Notes under the pieces: generated by a model
What the model saw: the letters and a program-made list of their open reading frames with translations, nothing else
The model's database searches: none
What the model was told of the DNA's origin: nothing
NCBI GenBank assembly: GCA_020698575.1
Contig: CM036243.1
Coordinates: forward strand, 11,771,903-11,835,902
Source: Bostrychus sinensis
Lineage: Eukaryota > Chordata > Actinopteri > Gobiiformes > Eleotridae
Length of the DNA: 64,000 nucleotides
Reading direction: 5' to 3'
Shown here: piece by piece, positions 11,561-26,500 of the stretch
Numbering within the stretch: position 1 is the stretch's first letter
How the letters are laid out: each line of letters opens with the position of its first letter
Made by a program: the position numbers and the translations under genes

Positions 11561-14399
11561 AGTTTCTGATCTTATCATTTTGGGAGCATGACTACACTCT
11601 GTTGGCATCTCCTCCCACCACCCCTCACCCCAACCTCGGTTCTCGTCATCAGCAGCCCCTCAATGTCCTCTCTGTCTGCCCCCCATATGCCAATGCATGC
11701 TGTCTTCCTGTGTCTCAGAAAATGGCACAAAAATCAGGGGCAAAGTGGGAGGGGGCTGCCAGGGATGGCACCCTCCCCAACCCCAGTCCTGTCTGCTGTC
11801 CCATGCCGTCCCATTCCCAAACATAAGGGCAGCTCAAACACAAGGATCGTACATGGGTTTTCAGTTGGCACTACTGTGGGATTTAAAAAAAAAAAAAAAA
11901 AAATTGAATGGAGGAATATATTTTGAATTTGCTAAAATGGCTTGGTCCAGTTGGATGTATCTTTGCAGCAATATGAAAGCATAAGCCAAGACTAAACATA
12001 AAGCACTATTGGCTGCAGGACTATCAACAGGAGGTATGTACTGAACAAAGATTTACAAAGGAATACATGATTTTATGCTGTTATAAAATTGAACGTTTGA
12101 ATGTGGTTTAATACTTAGTTGTTAATTTGTCATCTTTATTTCTCAGCATCTCTTTAAGCAGAGATGGAAAGATAAAAAATATATTTTAGAGAAAAAAAGT
12201 TACTTTTACAAAAGTTAAAAAATCTCTAAATGAGTGTGTTTTTCCCCTTAGTACAGATATGTACAGCTTTCACCTGTGCTGAAAGGAAAGCTCTCTTATA
12301 GTCCAACAAGGGTCATTTTGTGTGAGCTTTTTATTTAAAATCTTTTTCTGATCATAGACAGTTCTGGTTCCTTTGTTTGTTAGCCTAACAAATGTGTGTC
12401 TGTTCCTAGTGTGATATAGCACATGGCTAGTATTTGGAGCATCATTTGTAGCAGATGCCCTTTACGCAGGCCTGACCTAGCCCTGTTTTGCAGCACCTCT
12501 CTCATGTCAACACTCACCCTGGGCGGGCTTGTCCCTGCTGTAACCTTAGCTTTGGGTCCTTCTGTTCCCCACAGGGAAACCTGAGCCCAAATTGCTTTGT
12601 CATGTGCCAGAGAACGAGGTTTCCTCTCCACACCCAGTGTCTTTGTGCAGTCAACACAGGCTCATCAGTGCTGCCTTTGTACATTCACTCAGGCCTTTAT
12701 TGGCAGAGCTGGTATTTAAGTGGGCCTGCTTTAATTTAAGAACACAACCTTAATAGATAAATGCAGTTTTGTTGGGACTGTGACAGTGCGTGCGATTACA
12801 TAACAGGCTTTTGAACTGCAGTGGGTGAAACATGTGCTGCATGTGTGAGTGCATCTCAGTGTGGGAAACCAATCATGTTGATTCTTTTGGTGCAGCAAAC
12901 TGGTATTGGAGAATTTACGGTCTCCTTTAGTCATATTTGTATTCATATACCTTAACCACTTGGGTTTGGCCTAACATTATGCCCCCCCTTCCCCCGTCTT
13001 TGATACAGCTGCACCAAGGACACATCAAGTTCTGTCGTCTGTACCAGTTCATTTGATACCTTATTACTTCCATTTGTGGTTATCCATATCTTTAGACTTG
13101 TAATATTTATAAAATGTATACAGTGGAAGCATAAGCAGACTTGAAGACTTGAAGTCCATATTGTCAGACTGTGTTGAGTGTCTGTCTCTGGTCCCAGTAC
13201 TGGTGATCAATAAACATCTTGTACTTGAGACATCCAGTGTTTTCTGCCTTTTCTTCCACATGACTCGAAAGCCTGAAAAATTCAGTCAGTCAGTTTGTAT
13301 CTAACTTGGTGTTTTGTCTGTATTTAAAATTCTGTTGTGCCTCAAGTTTTACCTCTGCTTTGCTGGGCAGTCCGTTACTTCTTCCTGTTTTTGGAGGGAA
13401 AGCTCTGATGCTCTTCTCTGTGTCTCAGGTTGGGTTTGGCCCAAAAACTAACAACACCCCGTGGATGGAAAAACAACAAAAAGACAAGAATACACCATTG
13501 TTTAACAGTCTTAGCCCAACTGCTCCAAAGCTGCACTTTGCACTCCTCACACACTATTGGCCTGCTTCCTGATCTGGCTGATCTCACTGGTGGCCGTTTA
13601 TCCATTTCCACTATGTGGCATTCATGCAGTCTAGTTTGTGTCTAGTTTAGAGTGGATAGCTGTAAAATACAGATAATCTTCTACCTTGAAAAATACATAC
13701 AAGTATAAATAAATAGACACTGGTATAAACATAGTCATGAAAGAGAAATGAATTACTGTTGGATTAAAAATGATGAATGCAGGACAGGTATAGTAGTGAA
13801 GAAGTAGTAGTGAATCTACTGCTGACTGAGACTCACTGCTATCTCATTATCAACAACTTGCATGGTAGCTATGTACGATAGATATAATCTCATTTTAGGT
13901 ATTTCTAATTTGTCTGTGATCCAAACAACTGCTTTTCATATGTTGTAAGGAATGACAGATGCATTGACTGTGTTGCTGTGTAAATAAAGCAGGTAGTTTA
14001 TAAGAGAACTGATTCATGAGTAGCTAGTGAAATCTGTCTTTGCACTTTTATATTCTTTTTTCTGCAGTTTTCTTGTGTACCGACAACAAAGTGCATCTCA
14101 AAGACCTAATTGCTTGTTTCTCTTTATAGATTTCATTGAGTGTGCCAGACGATGTGGCTTTTGTTATGTTATCCCAGACACATTTTTTTGGTTGCAGGCC
14201 GTTTCTTGGCTTCTTTGAGTGGTCTCCTGCATGGGCTGTGCAGCTGGTCTATAATGCACAGAGACATAAATTAACATGGACACGTTGGCTGAACTGGAAA
14301 ACATAAAGCATTTGGTTAGCTTGTGGTCCGTTAGAAACGGAGCAGCCATTGTTTGAACTCACTTCTGACCTTTGGCTCTATTTCTTTGCTCTCCCGCAG

Positions 14400-14528
14400 G
14401 CATGGAAGAAGAGGTGGTTTGTTCTTCGCAATGGCCGTCTGACGGGCGACCCAGATGTGTTGGAGTACTACAAGAATGACCATGCCAAGAAGCCCATACG
14501 AGTGATTGACCTCAACTTATGTGAGCAG
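14400..14528 (+). CDS. gab1: gab1 exon 2: PH domain, first visible part
   Basis: 43 codons, phase 0 at both ends, acceptor ctcccgcag and donor gtacag. It encodes AWKKRWFVLRNGRLTGDPDV and continues to NLCEQ. This is the beta-strand core of the PH domain that binds phosphoinositides and brings the adaptor to the membrane. It begins exactly where vertebrate GAB1 exon 2 begins, so the start codon and about 24 residues must lie upstream of this window. Confidence 0.97.
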
Positions 14529-17500
14529 GTACAGCAGCTTGCAGTTACTTCTTCAAGTTATTTATTCTTATACAGACACTCACAAACCAACCACACTGAT
14601 ATTCATTTATTTTGGTTAATAAAATATACCAGTTCTCATGAGCATGCATGTTTTTGGACACATGGAAAGGCTTAAAATAATAATAATAATAACCAAGGAG
14701 TTCTGTTCTTGTTTAGACTTGGTTTGGTGCTGGTTTGGTGCTGGTTTAGTCCTGGTTAGTCGTGATTTAGTTTTAATTTAATTTTGATTTAGCTTCAATT
14801 ATGACCAACCAGACTAACTCATTGTAAAGCCTAGTATTTCTTCATAAATTTGAATGCTAGTCTGTACAAAATGTATTTCTTGCTGTTATTGCAATATTCA
14901 CATATTTATTTATTATCACCTTTTTAATATTGTGCAACCTTACATAAAATCCCTCCATTGTATAGATTATAATAGTCTAATCCAGTGGTTCCCAAATAGT
15001 GGGTCAGGAGGACCCAAAGATGCATTGTGGGAAGGTTGAATATAGTTAGTTAGTCGAGTTATTTGAGGCTGAAATTGCATGAAATGGTGAAACACATTTT
15101 TTTTTATAGGGTTCTCCAAAATGTAAATCACCATTAAATGATTAATGATTAAATTGGATTATTTTAAATGTTCGCATACATATGTTGATCCAAAGAATTT
15201 TTTGCTGAAAATGGATTGTTTATTACAATTTTAGATTGTTCTCTGAAACTAAAACCATGTCTATTCTGCTTCAGGTCGATGCTGGGCTGACATTTAACAA
15301 GAAGGATTTGGAGCACAGCTTCATATTTGACATCAAGACCTTTGACCGTGTCTTCTACCTTGTGGCTGACACAGAAGAGGATATGAATAAGTGGGTTCAC
15401 TCCATCTGCGAAATCTGTGGCTTCAACCCCACTGACGATGGTAAGAAAAAATTAATAAATATAACCTATGTTAGAATCACAAGACCATTGCTTTTTCTGT
15501 CACATTATAGCTTGAACCTCTCAACCTTATGTGTAATCAGCATTTTGTACATCATATTTTTGATGCAAGTGTAGAGCTGAAGTTAAATAAATATGCAGAC
15601 TTTTTCATAGCAAAGATACAGCAAAATATTTTAATATTTGTCCTTCATCAGCCCCACTCCGAACCTTCTTTGCATGCTGACAAGTGGTATAGATCAACAA
15701 ATGGCACCATTCTTTATTGAGACATATGATTGGCCATAGCTTCCTGTGTGTGCTGAGCTTTTATCTATTTGATATTCTTGATAATAAAACCTAATCCTCT
15801 TAATCACCACAGCTGAAATAAATAAATGCTCACAATGGTTCATTCTGTCTGTACTGAATCAATATAATACTGTATTTGCTTTTCTAATTGAACTACAAAA
15901 ATAATTGAACTTTTATTACAATATTCTAATTTATTTATGTGCCCTTGTACTTTCTTCTTCATACCTGCTTTACACTTAATAAATAAAATATTTGTAAGCA
16001 ATTATAACTCAATAATGCACCGTAATAACTTACAGATTAGAAATCACATTTAGTGGTATCATGGTTGGTGAGAGACACATCTAAATCTATTCCTGTGAAG
16101 GAGTGAACCAGCTGAATATGGTGGAAGGACTCTTTTCAGCCCAGTTCTCAGCCAATGTCTAATGATGCATGTGTTGATCCATGTGCTGTTTCGAGGCTCA
16201 CGTTACCCTTGTTCCCAGTACTGCATAATCAAAGCATTATGTGCCTGACGTCCCCCCAGCCCCTCTCTGGCTCTCTTATCTGGATCTTTTTTTCATTTTC
16301 CTTCATGGGCCTTTGTTTCCCTTTCTGTCTTTGAATTTCAACTTAGGCCATGTGTATCACTGTCCCAGGCCCTGTTTTTCACACATACCAAATGTGTAGC
16401 ATTTTGGTATGATTGAAAATAGCATTAATGTTGTACAAATTTATCATCTGTTATACTAAGGCGAGATTCTGTCAAGAGAAAATGTGCTTTTCTTCTGTTC
16501 AGACCTGCAGACTGAGTCACTGAGTATCTCTCTCCAAGGTTGACATCACCACAGTACTGTGTCTAAGCCTCCACATATTACATCTGTAGTGTGGTAGGGC
16601 AACCCTGATTGCATTTATGGCACAAGGAATGCAAATATTCTTGCAGAATGTTTAAAATGATTGGACATAATGTTTATACTTTAAGCACTTGGAGAGTGCA
16701 GACCTCCACCAAGGCATTAGCCCTGTCTCACAAAAGTAAAAGATATAGTACACCGACCCGTCTGAAACAGGAATGTTGTAGTTCAGGGGTAAATCTTCTA
16801 TTCAGTTTCACTAGGGGAAAAATACCTTGATACAGATGGTGATCCAGATCACCGCAAAAAGTTATTATATATTCCTTTACAGAGCCCTTGTGTTTGGAGT
16901 TATTATCTTTGTGGCGGTTGGGATTTTCTTGCTATGGTAAAGAATTCAGTAAAACAATTTAGAATCTGGGTGGTGTTCAGGGGCCGCTGCAAAAACTAAT
17001 AATTTCTTCCTTGGCACATTACAGACCTTTTCTGAAAATGACTTTTTGAGCTGTCTTGCTAACAGCCAACAAACCAACACTGAACATAACTAACTTGGCC
17101 TAGGTTAATCATATTTAAAGAAATACCATTCTAGTAAAAAAAAAGTATCTTATTTCATCCCAAAATATCACTGAAAGGACACATACTATTCCCTAGAATT
17201 AAGTTATAGAACTATGACTACACATCTCTTCAAAGACTGACACTATTCATGGAGAAACGCTCTCTCTCGCCTCCCTCACAGGGTTTAAATGGAAATGGTG
17301 TCCTTGGCTCTTGTTTTGCTCACTTCAATTTCTAAAGCATGCAAGACTCTACTCCTACCCTTCTATCATTTGTGGCCACACTAGTGAGCTGGACAGGTGT
17401 TCAGACAGACAACATGCACAGAGCTAGGCACAAGGGCTCTCAGAGTGTAGGAGGATACATGGGTACAAGCACTGAGGATTTCCCATTTTGTCTGCATGAA

Positions 17501-20500
17501 TCAACACATAAAGCTTCACCAAACCAATTAGAAAGGAGAGAGCAGAAGATGGGCAGGTGATGGTCTGTATTACTAAAGTGATTTAGTACCAGAGACAGTA
17601 ATTTCAACTCAAAAAGATGTGAGAGAGGCAGCAGTTATGGAACAGAGTGGGAGGAGAACTGTGAAAAGGAGAAAAAAAGTGTCTGAAAACATAGATGTAT
17701 TTTATCCAGCATACGCAGCAGCCATCTTGGCTCTCGCTGAAGAACAACAATCAGCTCAAGCAGAAGGATTTGAAAAGGACTCTTCTATTTGAAAGCTCAC
17801 AGTGTGACAAAGCAGAGACCTTGAGGAAATGCTGTCTGAGAGTGTGTGGGATTCACAAGACTAACACTGGTCAGACTGCTTACAGAAAGTGAAGCGTTTA
17901 TGTTTTCTCTGTATGTTTTTCATTAGTTTGTGTAACATCACCGGTGCCGTCTCTGTGACAAAAAAGATCACAGAGAATTTTAGCAAGGCTTCTACAAAGT
18001 TGTAATCACACAAACTGCAGCAAAAGGAAAGGACTAGTTTTCTGAGTAGATATTCAAGAAGATATTAATTTAAATAGCCTGTTGTGTTAGCATAAATGGT
18101 ACTTACTACTATGACAATATTGAAATATGTTTTTGACACACTGGTGATGAGTGTTTCTTGTATTTGTATTATATTCCAATAGAAGCTGCCAAAGCCACGT
18201 CCCAGTCATCCACCGGAGGCCTGGTGGTGGATACCCCGCCACACCCTGCTCATCATGGGAACATCATGGGCCCAGCAACGTCTGTGCTGTCCGGGGTCCC
18301 TCCTCCATATCAGCCTGTACAGGTCCCACACCTCGAGTCCCAGTCCAGTTCAGAGGAGCCCACAGAGGACTATCTGTGGCTGGTCAACTGTGAGAGCAAG
18401 AAGCCTGATCCCCACAGGTTAGATTAGATCTGTACAGCTGTATTTTACTGTGAGCAGCAACAGTATATACTATTTTCCATTTCATTTCCTTTTTGGTTTT
18501 CACCTGTCTGACTCTCTGGTCCTTGTCTCTGCTGTGTGCGGTGTAGCTCATTGCAGCTTCACTCTCCACTGGAGGGAGACCAGGAGTATTTGCTCCTGGA
18601 GGAGTGTGAGAGCAGGACTCTCTGTCCACAAGCTAGTCTGTGAGTTACCAGCCAACCAGCTAGAACTGCCTGCTTGTGAAGTGCTGCTCAATCTCACACA
18701 GACTGACATCGAGACTCCATACTAGACTTTGCTGTGAATTTATTCAAAAGTGCATGTCTGTGTGACACAATTTTTTTTCATTGTGATGATTATAACACTT
18801 TAATTTTAGATAGACGGGCAATACGGTGGCACAGTGTTCATGCCTCACAGCAAGAAGGTCCTGGGTTTGATTCCTGGACCGGGTGGGGCGTTTCTGTGTG
18901 GAGTTTGCATGTTCTCACCGTGTCTGCTCCGGTTTCCTCTACCACCAAAAACATGTATAATAGGTCCCCCAAGGGGCCAGGACTCCCCTGTAAAAGAGAT
19001 TCTGAACCTCAATGGGACTTTCCTGGTTTAATAAAGGTCAAATAAAAAAAAAATTAAGGAATTAGCAAGTTACCTTAAAAGTGCAACCGTATGGCAGGAC
19101 CTGTACAACCCCAAAATGCAAATGCTGACCTGTTAATCAAAATAATAGTCATTCACACAGATACACTAAGCTGACTGTTTCTCAACTACATAAAAACATG
19201 CTTTCCATACAGTGAGAATATGCATCCAAGTCTTTGTGCTTGGGGTAAAAATTATTGTTCTGTTTACAGCCTCTAACATTACGATATATTCAGACACCTG
19301 GCTCAAACAGCATTCATATTGGGTTACTTGGCTCTTCTAAGTTACCGCGTTTATTGTTTTGTTTTATGGTCTCTTATAGGGCTCATGCAAAGTCTACCTC
19401 TTCAGAGACAGACCTAAATGACAACCTCCCTTCTCACCGCACGCCCACATCGTCCACCTCCTCAGCCAAACACACCTCACACAACGGCTTCTTCCCACAG
19501 CACCACGGCCCGGCCTCTGCCTCCTCCATCTATGACTCTCCTCCATCACGTGGCACGTCCTTCTCTACTGAATCTGGCCTCTACCACCTTCCCCGCAGCT
19601 ACTCCCAGGACACTGTGCTCGTCCCCAAATCAGCCCCTTCCCCTTCGGCCCACCCGGACAGCGCAGATCCGCCCGAGATTTACACTTTCAACACGCCGTC
19701 TCGAAAGGCCTCTATGGAGATGCAAATGCGCAACCTTTCTATCAGTTACGATTTCCCGACTACCCCTGGTTCGAACTGTACGTATCAGGTGCCCCGCACA
19801 ATGGCTTCAGCAGGGTCAGAGAGTGGGGGAGATGTGGTCCCACCTCCCAGACCACCCAAACCTTCGCTCACTTCCATTTCGGGACCCCCGCCTCCCCCTG
19901 CCGAGCGCTCGCCTACTGATACGTACAGTGTGCCCCGGTCAGCTTCAGAAACAGATGGAAACTACTGTGTGCCTACAGCGGCTGGGAACAAGGCACTTCG
20001 CAGCAACACCATAGGCACTGTGGACTGTTCACGGCTACGGAAAGGTTGGTGTTTTTTAAAGAGGGCTCTTTTAACCCCTTATTATATATCCATGTTAAAG
20101 ATGTGTTTTTTCTATTGCTTTTGTCAAGAAGGTTATAGATTCACCAGTGTTGGTTTGCTGTTTTGTGTAAGCAAGATAACTGAACATTGGATTTTGAGAA
20201 AATTGTCAGGAAAGATCGGTAATGGCCCAAGGAAGAAATAATTTGTTTTTAATGTGGATGTGGCACACTGTATGGATCCAGGAATTTAAAAAGATTCTGT
20301 ATCACTGAGGAAGAGGAAACTGTCTCCAGCCATAAGGGGCCAGTAAAGCAACAAATGATAGGTGGTTTCCTTACCATTCAAAAATACTGTACATAGTTCA
20401 CCTTCATGGAGAAAAAAAATTGTTTTTTGTTGGATGTCTTCTAGTTTTACCACCTTTATCTCCTTAGATCAGATCTAGCACATTCTACATAGTCTGATAA

Positions 20501-23500
20501 AAGCAGTTTAATCAAAGTACATGGCCAATTTGCATAATCCAGCTACAGACAAATACATGGCATGTCATAAACACTATAAACACTGTCATAAACTACTTTA
20601 CCAAGGCATTACAGAGGTATGACTACCTTTGGTGATTAGTCATCTTTAGTATTTGCAGAGTCACCACAGCCCATCTGTAAGCTGCTGAGCGCTAGCAGCA
20701 GAATTAGGCTTGAACATACACGAACACCGTGCCTCTATTACAGTGAACTTTTCAATTTAGTTTTTAGCTATCTATACTATCTCTGGTATAAATGCTCTAC
20801 GTACTCCAAACATCAGAGTAAAACTTACTAACATGACTGACATTTTTTACATTTAATACAGAAACTACAAAGCTGTGGATTTATGCTTATATGTAATAAG
20901 TCAACATAGTTGCTGACTTCTTTCTGAAAGAATGGCATGTTTTGAAAAGAGCTTGTTTTTAAATACTTTGGTACATTCCTTCACCGCTCTAGATGTGGAT
21001 ATGCATCTTAAAATAAAATAACAGTAAGTAGAGAATGTCATTGGCAGAAGATGTGGAGAGAAAAACAAACAAGTAATTCCTGAATCAAAACTGAATTGAT
21101 CATAAACATTCCCCACATAACTCTCCCTCTTGTGGTGACATATATTATTACATTAATACCTGCAGAAGAATCTTCTTGTGAATCTTGAATCTTAACTAAA
21201 TCTGGATTAGGGTAGTGCTCCTTGATGCTCTGATGCGTGTACTGGCCTGATTATTAAATTTTACATTAGCTATTTTATAAATGTAAAAGTGATGGATTAA
21301 GTGACTTGAAATGTTTTGCCACGGGTACAGCTATATTTATTTATTTATTAAATGCTTTGTATCTTTTAACATGTCTTACATTCAATGTAAGATGCACATG
21401 AAATGTTGGGTGTACTATGTTGTCTTAGAAGTTGTATGTGATATGAGATGGTGTTTGTGAGTGTATTTTTTGAGTTCATTTTATGGTGAAACTAAAGGCA
21501 AATTTCCACATTCTTGGACAATAAAGATTTTTATATTTGTATTTGTAAGGATACAAAATTTGTCATTACAGATTGCCTAACATGTGGCATTTCATATTTA
21601 AAATAGATCTTTGTATCATTAGAAAAAAGCTGCGCAGTCTAAGATTACTGATTTTGATCATCCTTTACAAAGTCCCATTTATTTGTTTATTGATTTGCAT
21701 TTTAGTTTTAATTTCTTAACCTTTGTTTCAATGTAATTTAATGTGTATGTTCTTTCAGATTTCGGATCACAGGATTGCTACGACATTCCTAGATCATTCC
21801 CGTCTGACAAAAGCTGCTCGTTTGATTTTAATGGAAGCTTCAGCACCTATTTTGTAAGTATTGATTCAAGGCTTCCAATTTGAAAAGTAAAGCTTTTCAT
21901 ATCTTAGAAATTGTACTAAAAACAAATTGAAAATCTGTAGGTCATGATTAATTTAGTATGTAGTGGAAGTTACCACAGATTTTGTATGTAACCATGTCTT
22001 GTCTCTCTGTAGAAAAACAAAGGTATGATGCCACTGGATAGCCAGTCCACTGAAGAGGTAGACCAGAACTATGTCCCAATGAGCGCCAACTCTCCATCGC
22101 ACCATCACTCTGGCAGTCTGTCTGAACCTATGCATGAAGCCAACTACGTGCCCATGACTCCAAGCAACATGGAGTTCTCTTCCCTGGGAAAACAGGTCCC
22201 TCCACCGGCCCACATGGGTTTCCGCTCTAGTCCCAAGACCCCTCCTCGCAGGCCAATGCTAAGTGACTGTCAGCCTCCCCCAGTGGACAGAAATCTTAAA
22301 CCAGATCGCAAAGGTGAGACCCCTAGAGGTACCCAAGCATGTGCAGCTTTTATTTACAGTATTGAACATCTTGTTGTATGTTGCTGGGTTTATGTTGCAC
22401 TAAACTTGTTGTATGTTCTGACAAATGCTACAACTTCACTGCTAACCATGCTTCATCAAACAAAGCTCTATTCTTTAGTGCTGGCTCATGGAATAAAATA
22501 TAATATAATATATTTATCTCTGTATGTGTGAATTCTATGGTTACCATCTCTTACTAAGACAGACTGTTTGTGGCATGGCCAGCCAGGCCCACCCAAGACA
22601 GTGGCTTAGTGGGTTAGTGGAGGGCCGAAAGATTTTTTAAAAATGTATTAAGGGAAAAAGTTATCCAAACCTACAAAGGCCCATGTGCAAAAGTAAGTTC
22701 ACCTTGTATGTTATTTGAAGTAACTGTGACTAACAACAGTTTTTGGAAAGCTGAATAAAAAAATGGCATTCATGAGTTTCAAAGTGAAAACCACTCCTGG
22801 CCAAAAAGAACATAAAAGCTCATCCCACATTTGCAAAAAAAATCTTGATCCTTTGGAAAAAATATTTTGTGGACTGATGAGAAGAAAGTTCAACCGTTTG
22901 GAAGGTGTGTGTCCAACATTTCATAAAAAGAACACCATACCAAACGTCAAACACTGTGGTTGTACTGTGCTGTACTCTGCTTTTCTGCGTCGGGACCTGG
23001 ACAATTTCCTGGATGAATCGTTGATGCACTCCTAAACTAATGTTGGTAGTTCAGCCACTTTTGGGAAGATTCACCACTGTTCAGTCTTTTCAATTTGTGG
23101 ATATGGCTCTCATTGTGGTTTGCTGGAGTCTTAAAGCCTTAAAAAAGTTTTTTCTAACCATTTCCCTATACTCTGTTTTCAAAAAATGGTGGTTAATCAC
23201 AATTAATTCACATTAGTTCATAATTTAATAAAGGTTGCAGTTAATTTTGTACATGGGCCCTTATAGGTTTGAATAGCTTTTTGTCATTTACAAATTAAAG
23301 AATCATTTAAAAGCAGCATTTTGTATTTACTTTAGTACTTTATCTTTGATTCAATATTAAAAAGTGTTGGTGATGGGAAACATTTAAGTGTGACAAATAT
23401 CCAAAAATATAAGAAATTGAGAAGGGTGTAAATACTTTTTCACACCACTGTATTTGTGGATGGCCAGGCTAAATCATCTCTGCTTATAAACACTACATTC

Positions 23501-26500
23501 CAGTGTGCTCATCTGTAACCAGCCTGGTTCACCTTTGGATAAATTTGTTCAGTGGTAGCATCCTTTTACTTCCAGCACAGATAGGTCTTTGACAAAAGCA
23601 CTTTTGTTCTCTTGAGGCCCTGTAGAGTGTTTTGGAGGGCGGCTGATCCCTGTGCCATGGAGTGACCAAAGAGCGGAGTGGTCACCTCTGTCCCCTTTGT
23701 TCCACTCATCTGAATGGAGTCCTTTGATTTGAGACCTAATAGAGCCAGGATTTGCAGTCTGTGTGGACTGAAAGAGTATTGGGCCTAGAGCAGGGAGAGT
23801 TATCACACAGCTAGATGAGAGGGCTGGTTTGTTATTGTTGCTCAGAAAATTAGCACATGCAACAACAATAACGTTTTCTAATCCATCTACTAAAGTAAAA
23901 GTTAGCTTTTTTCTTTATTGTATCTTTCAATATGGTAGTTTAATCACAAGCATTTTTGATAGGGATTATCTGTTAAAAAATGAATACATCATCTAGGCTT
24001 TATTATCAAGTTCCTTTTAATTGGTCTTCAGTTGTCATCAGTAAAGTAATTCTTGTTGTAAAAAGTGTAACTGGCTTTTCCAGGGCTGGCTATGTCTGCT
24101 TACACAGAAATAAAAGTTTAAGGCCAGTTCTAAACTTCTGTTTAATGTTGTGTATTAGTATTTTGCTGTTGCAAAAAATAAATAATCCTTGAAAGGAATG
24201 GATAAATATTTTTGGGTAGTCTGCTTCACTCCCTGTAATTTTCTCTTCAGAGTGGTAAAATATTCATCCTGTTGGTACATACAGTATAACAAAAAAACAC
24301 ATAAGCTATGATAAGTTTTAAGTCAAGTGTTTTTCTGAATTTGATTCACCATGAGCCATGCAACTTTCTTCTGTAGCCTTGTAAACTATCTTCTAATGCC
24401 TAAGGACTTCTTGCTTCAACTGTCTCCCATCCAGTCCATTCTCTTTTTTTAAGTCTAATTTTTCAAAACTGTCATGAATTCTTAACCTCATCAAATCCAA
24501 TCATAGTAGACAGTAGTTTTGGCACTTGAATCATCAACTAAATGCTCCTTCCCAATCAAAAAAGTTCTTTGAATGTGTTTCTCTACAATGACATTTCTGA
24601 GTGTATTGAGCACATCATGCATGCACAGGTGTGATGTCAGTCTTTGTGTGGGATGCCGTGGTGCATGGAGTGAGGTGCATGTCAGTTAGCATTGTCTGGT
24701 GTTGTCATGACAATCATCCTCTTCTTAACTGCACAAAAAAAAAAGGTGTACATTGGATGTTCAGCAAGATGTTGTCTTTGGCTTTGCATGGCAGGGCAAT
24801 TGTTACAACAGGGTTTAAGTGTTGTGATCACCAAAGATTTGATAATGAGCAAAGTCTTCTTTCACCAATCAGGTCAGAGTCCTAAAATAATAAGAGCAAA
24901 AGGTGTGGGTTTAGAGAGAACCGACTCTCAAACCGTAGGTGAATTCCCCAGGGGACGACGCAAGGGTAGGTACTCCACACTGAACTGATGTTGTCTCTTT
25001 GAAAACTTCAATCTCTGACTTGACCAGACCTTTCCATCTCTACTCTTTGCATGCTCTTGTTAATGTACTATTCCGTTATAATGGGATTTTTTTGGGCTTA
25101 TGGTTCTGTCAGTATCTGCACTGTGTGATGAGTGTCTGTTCTCTCCAATCTTTCAGATTTGTGAATTAATTTGTATAGGTGTTCATTTTATTGCAGCATT
25201 ATTTTTTGTGGCCCTGAATGTAGTCTCCCTGTGTTACCATGGGTTAACCGGGAACTCAAACTTCCTCCCACCCTCCAAAGACATGCATTTGGCAAATTGG
25301 TGAATAAATCTGGGAGAAAATAGTTGTGTGTCAGTTTGTCTCTGTGTGACCACAGTCCAGGGTGTACTCTGCCTAAGGCCCATAGTATAGGCTCCTGCTT
25401 CCCACAACCTTTCATTTATATATTTTTGGTCAAATATACGTTAATATAGAACTCTATATTGCAAGTTTAAACATAAGCACAGGTACATACACACAAATGA
25501 GCTAAAGTATGCATGTACACATAAAACGTAAAAAGTGCAAACTTGCATTTTTATTTAAAAACAAATAAACAAAAACAATAAAAAAAAAAAAGTAAACATT
25601 TCTCTCAGACCAAAGGTATAGGCAGAAGCTAAAGCTTATTATGTCTACCCTTATCTCCCCAAATACAGCATGTTAATGAATATTCATCATCCAAACCAAA
25701 AACAAATACGAATACAATATCATTAGGTAGTATACATTTTATTTGTATTTTTCAGTAATGTATCTTTCCATTACTGTTGTTATAAATATTTTAATTGGAA
25801 GAGTGAAGTAGCATTTTTTAATTCCTCAGGACAGCTATTCCACAGCTGAACTCCCTTAGTTGATAAACAGTTTCTCTTTAAATTACTTCTAATATGTGTT
25901 TTTTTTTAACATATGTGTTCCTCTCAGTTCATAAATACTGTCTCGCTGGGTGAAAATGGCTTGCAAGGATTGAGGGAGACTATATTGTTTGGCTTTATAC
26001 ATAAACTTTGCAGTATACAAATCAACTTGATCATAAAATTTTAAGGTCTTTAAATGGATAAACAGAGGGTTACTTGCTGTATTGTAAGATGACTGTGTAA
26101 TAATTCTGATAGCCTTCTTTTGTAATAGAAAGACTGGATTTCTTCTAGTTTTATATGTATTCCCCCATGTCAAAGATGGAGTAATGAGAGAACTATGTAA
26201 TATATATAATGCTTGCTAGTGCAGAATATATTTTAATTTATACAATATGGGAATACCTGGGAACTCTGGATCAACATGGGAATAAGCAGAAAAAGAACGA
26301 ATGACAACATATCATTAGAAAGCATATACTTTTCAGGATCATTTTCAGATTAGAGCCTTAAAGTAAGTTATGGTGCAACTAGGTTTACAAGTCCTGATAA
26401 TGTTTAGACCTAAAGTTTAGAACTTTTGTCTGGAGCTATTGTTAAGTTTTTGGTTTAGTTCTTGCTTAGTCTTAGTTTAGTTTTCAAGATTGGCCCAAAA

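Larger units (their letters stand above)
1..14399 (+). other. gab1: gab1 intron 1, 3' part
   Basis: No gab1 exon is seen here. The stretch holds a Tc1-like MITE (247-644), an isolated GC-richer block (1020-1402), a hAT-like element (6540-7613), AAAT repeats (about 8456-8480), a LINE/SINE tail (about 8854-8913), a minus-strand coding-looking segment (9121-9324) and a tRNA-like SINE head (about 11485-11560). A piece near 4239-4345 ending ggtatcggtgcatcccta resembles the end of a common fish MITE. The rest is unremarkable AT-rich sequence. Confidence 0.75.

Noticed and set aside
11588..11984. Three overlapping proline-rich frames
   Set aside because: They come from a C-rich stretch that is open in several frames at once, and none has a recognisable motif.
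20045..20241. Read-through of the gab1 exon 5 frame into the intron
   Set aside because: Exon 6 fits the phase exactly and continues the conserved sequence. The intronic part is not GAB-like, though a read-through isoform cannot be excluded.
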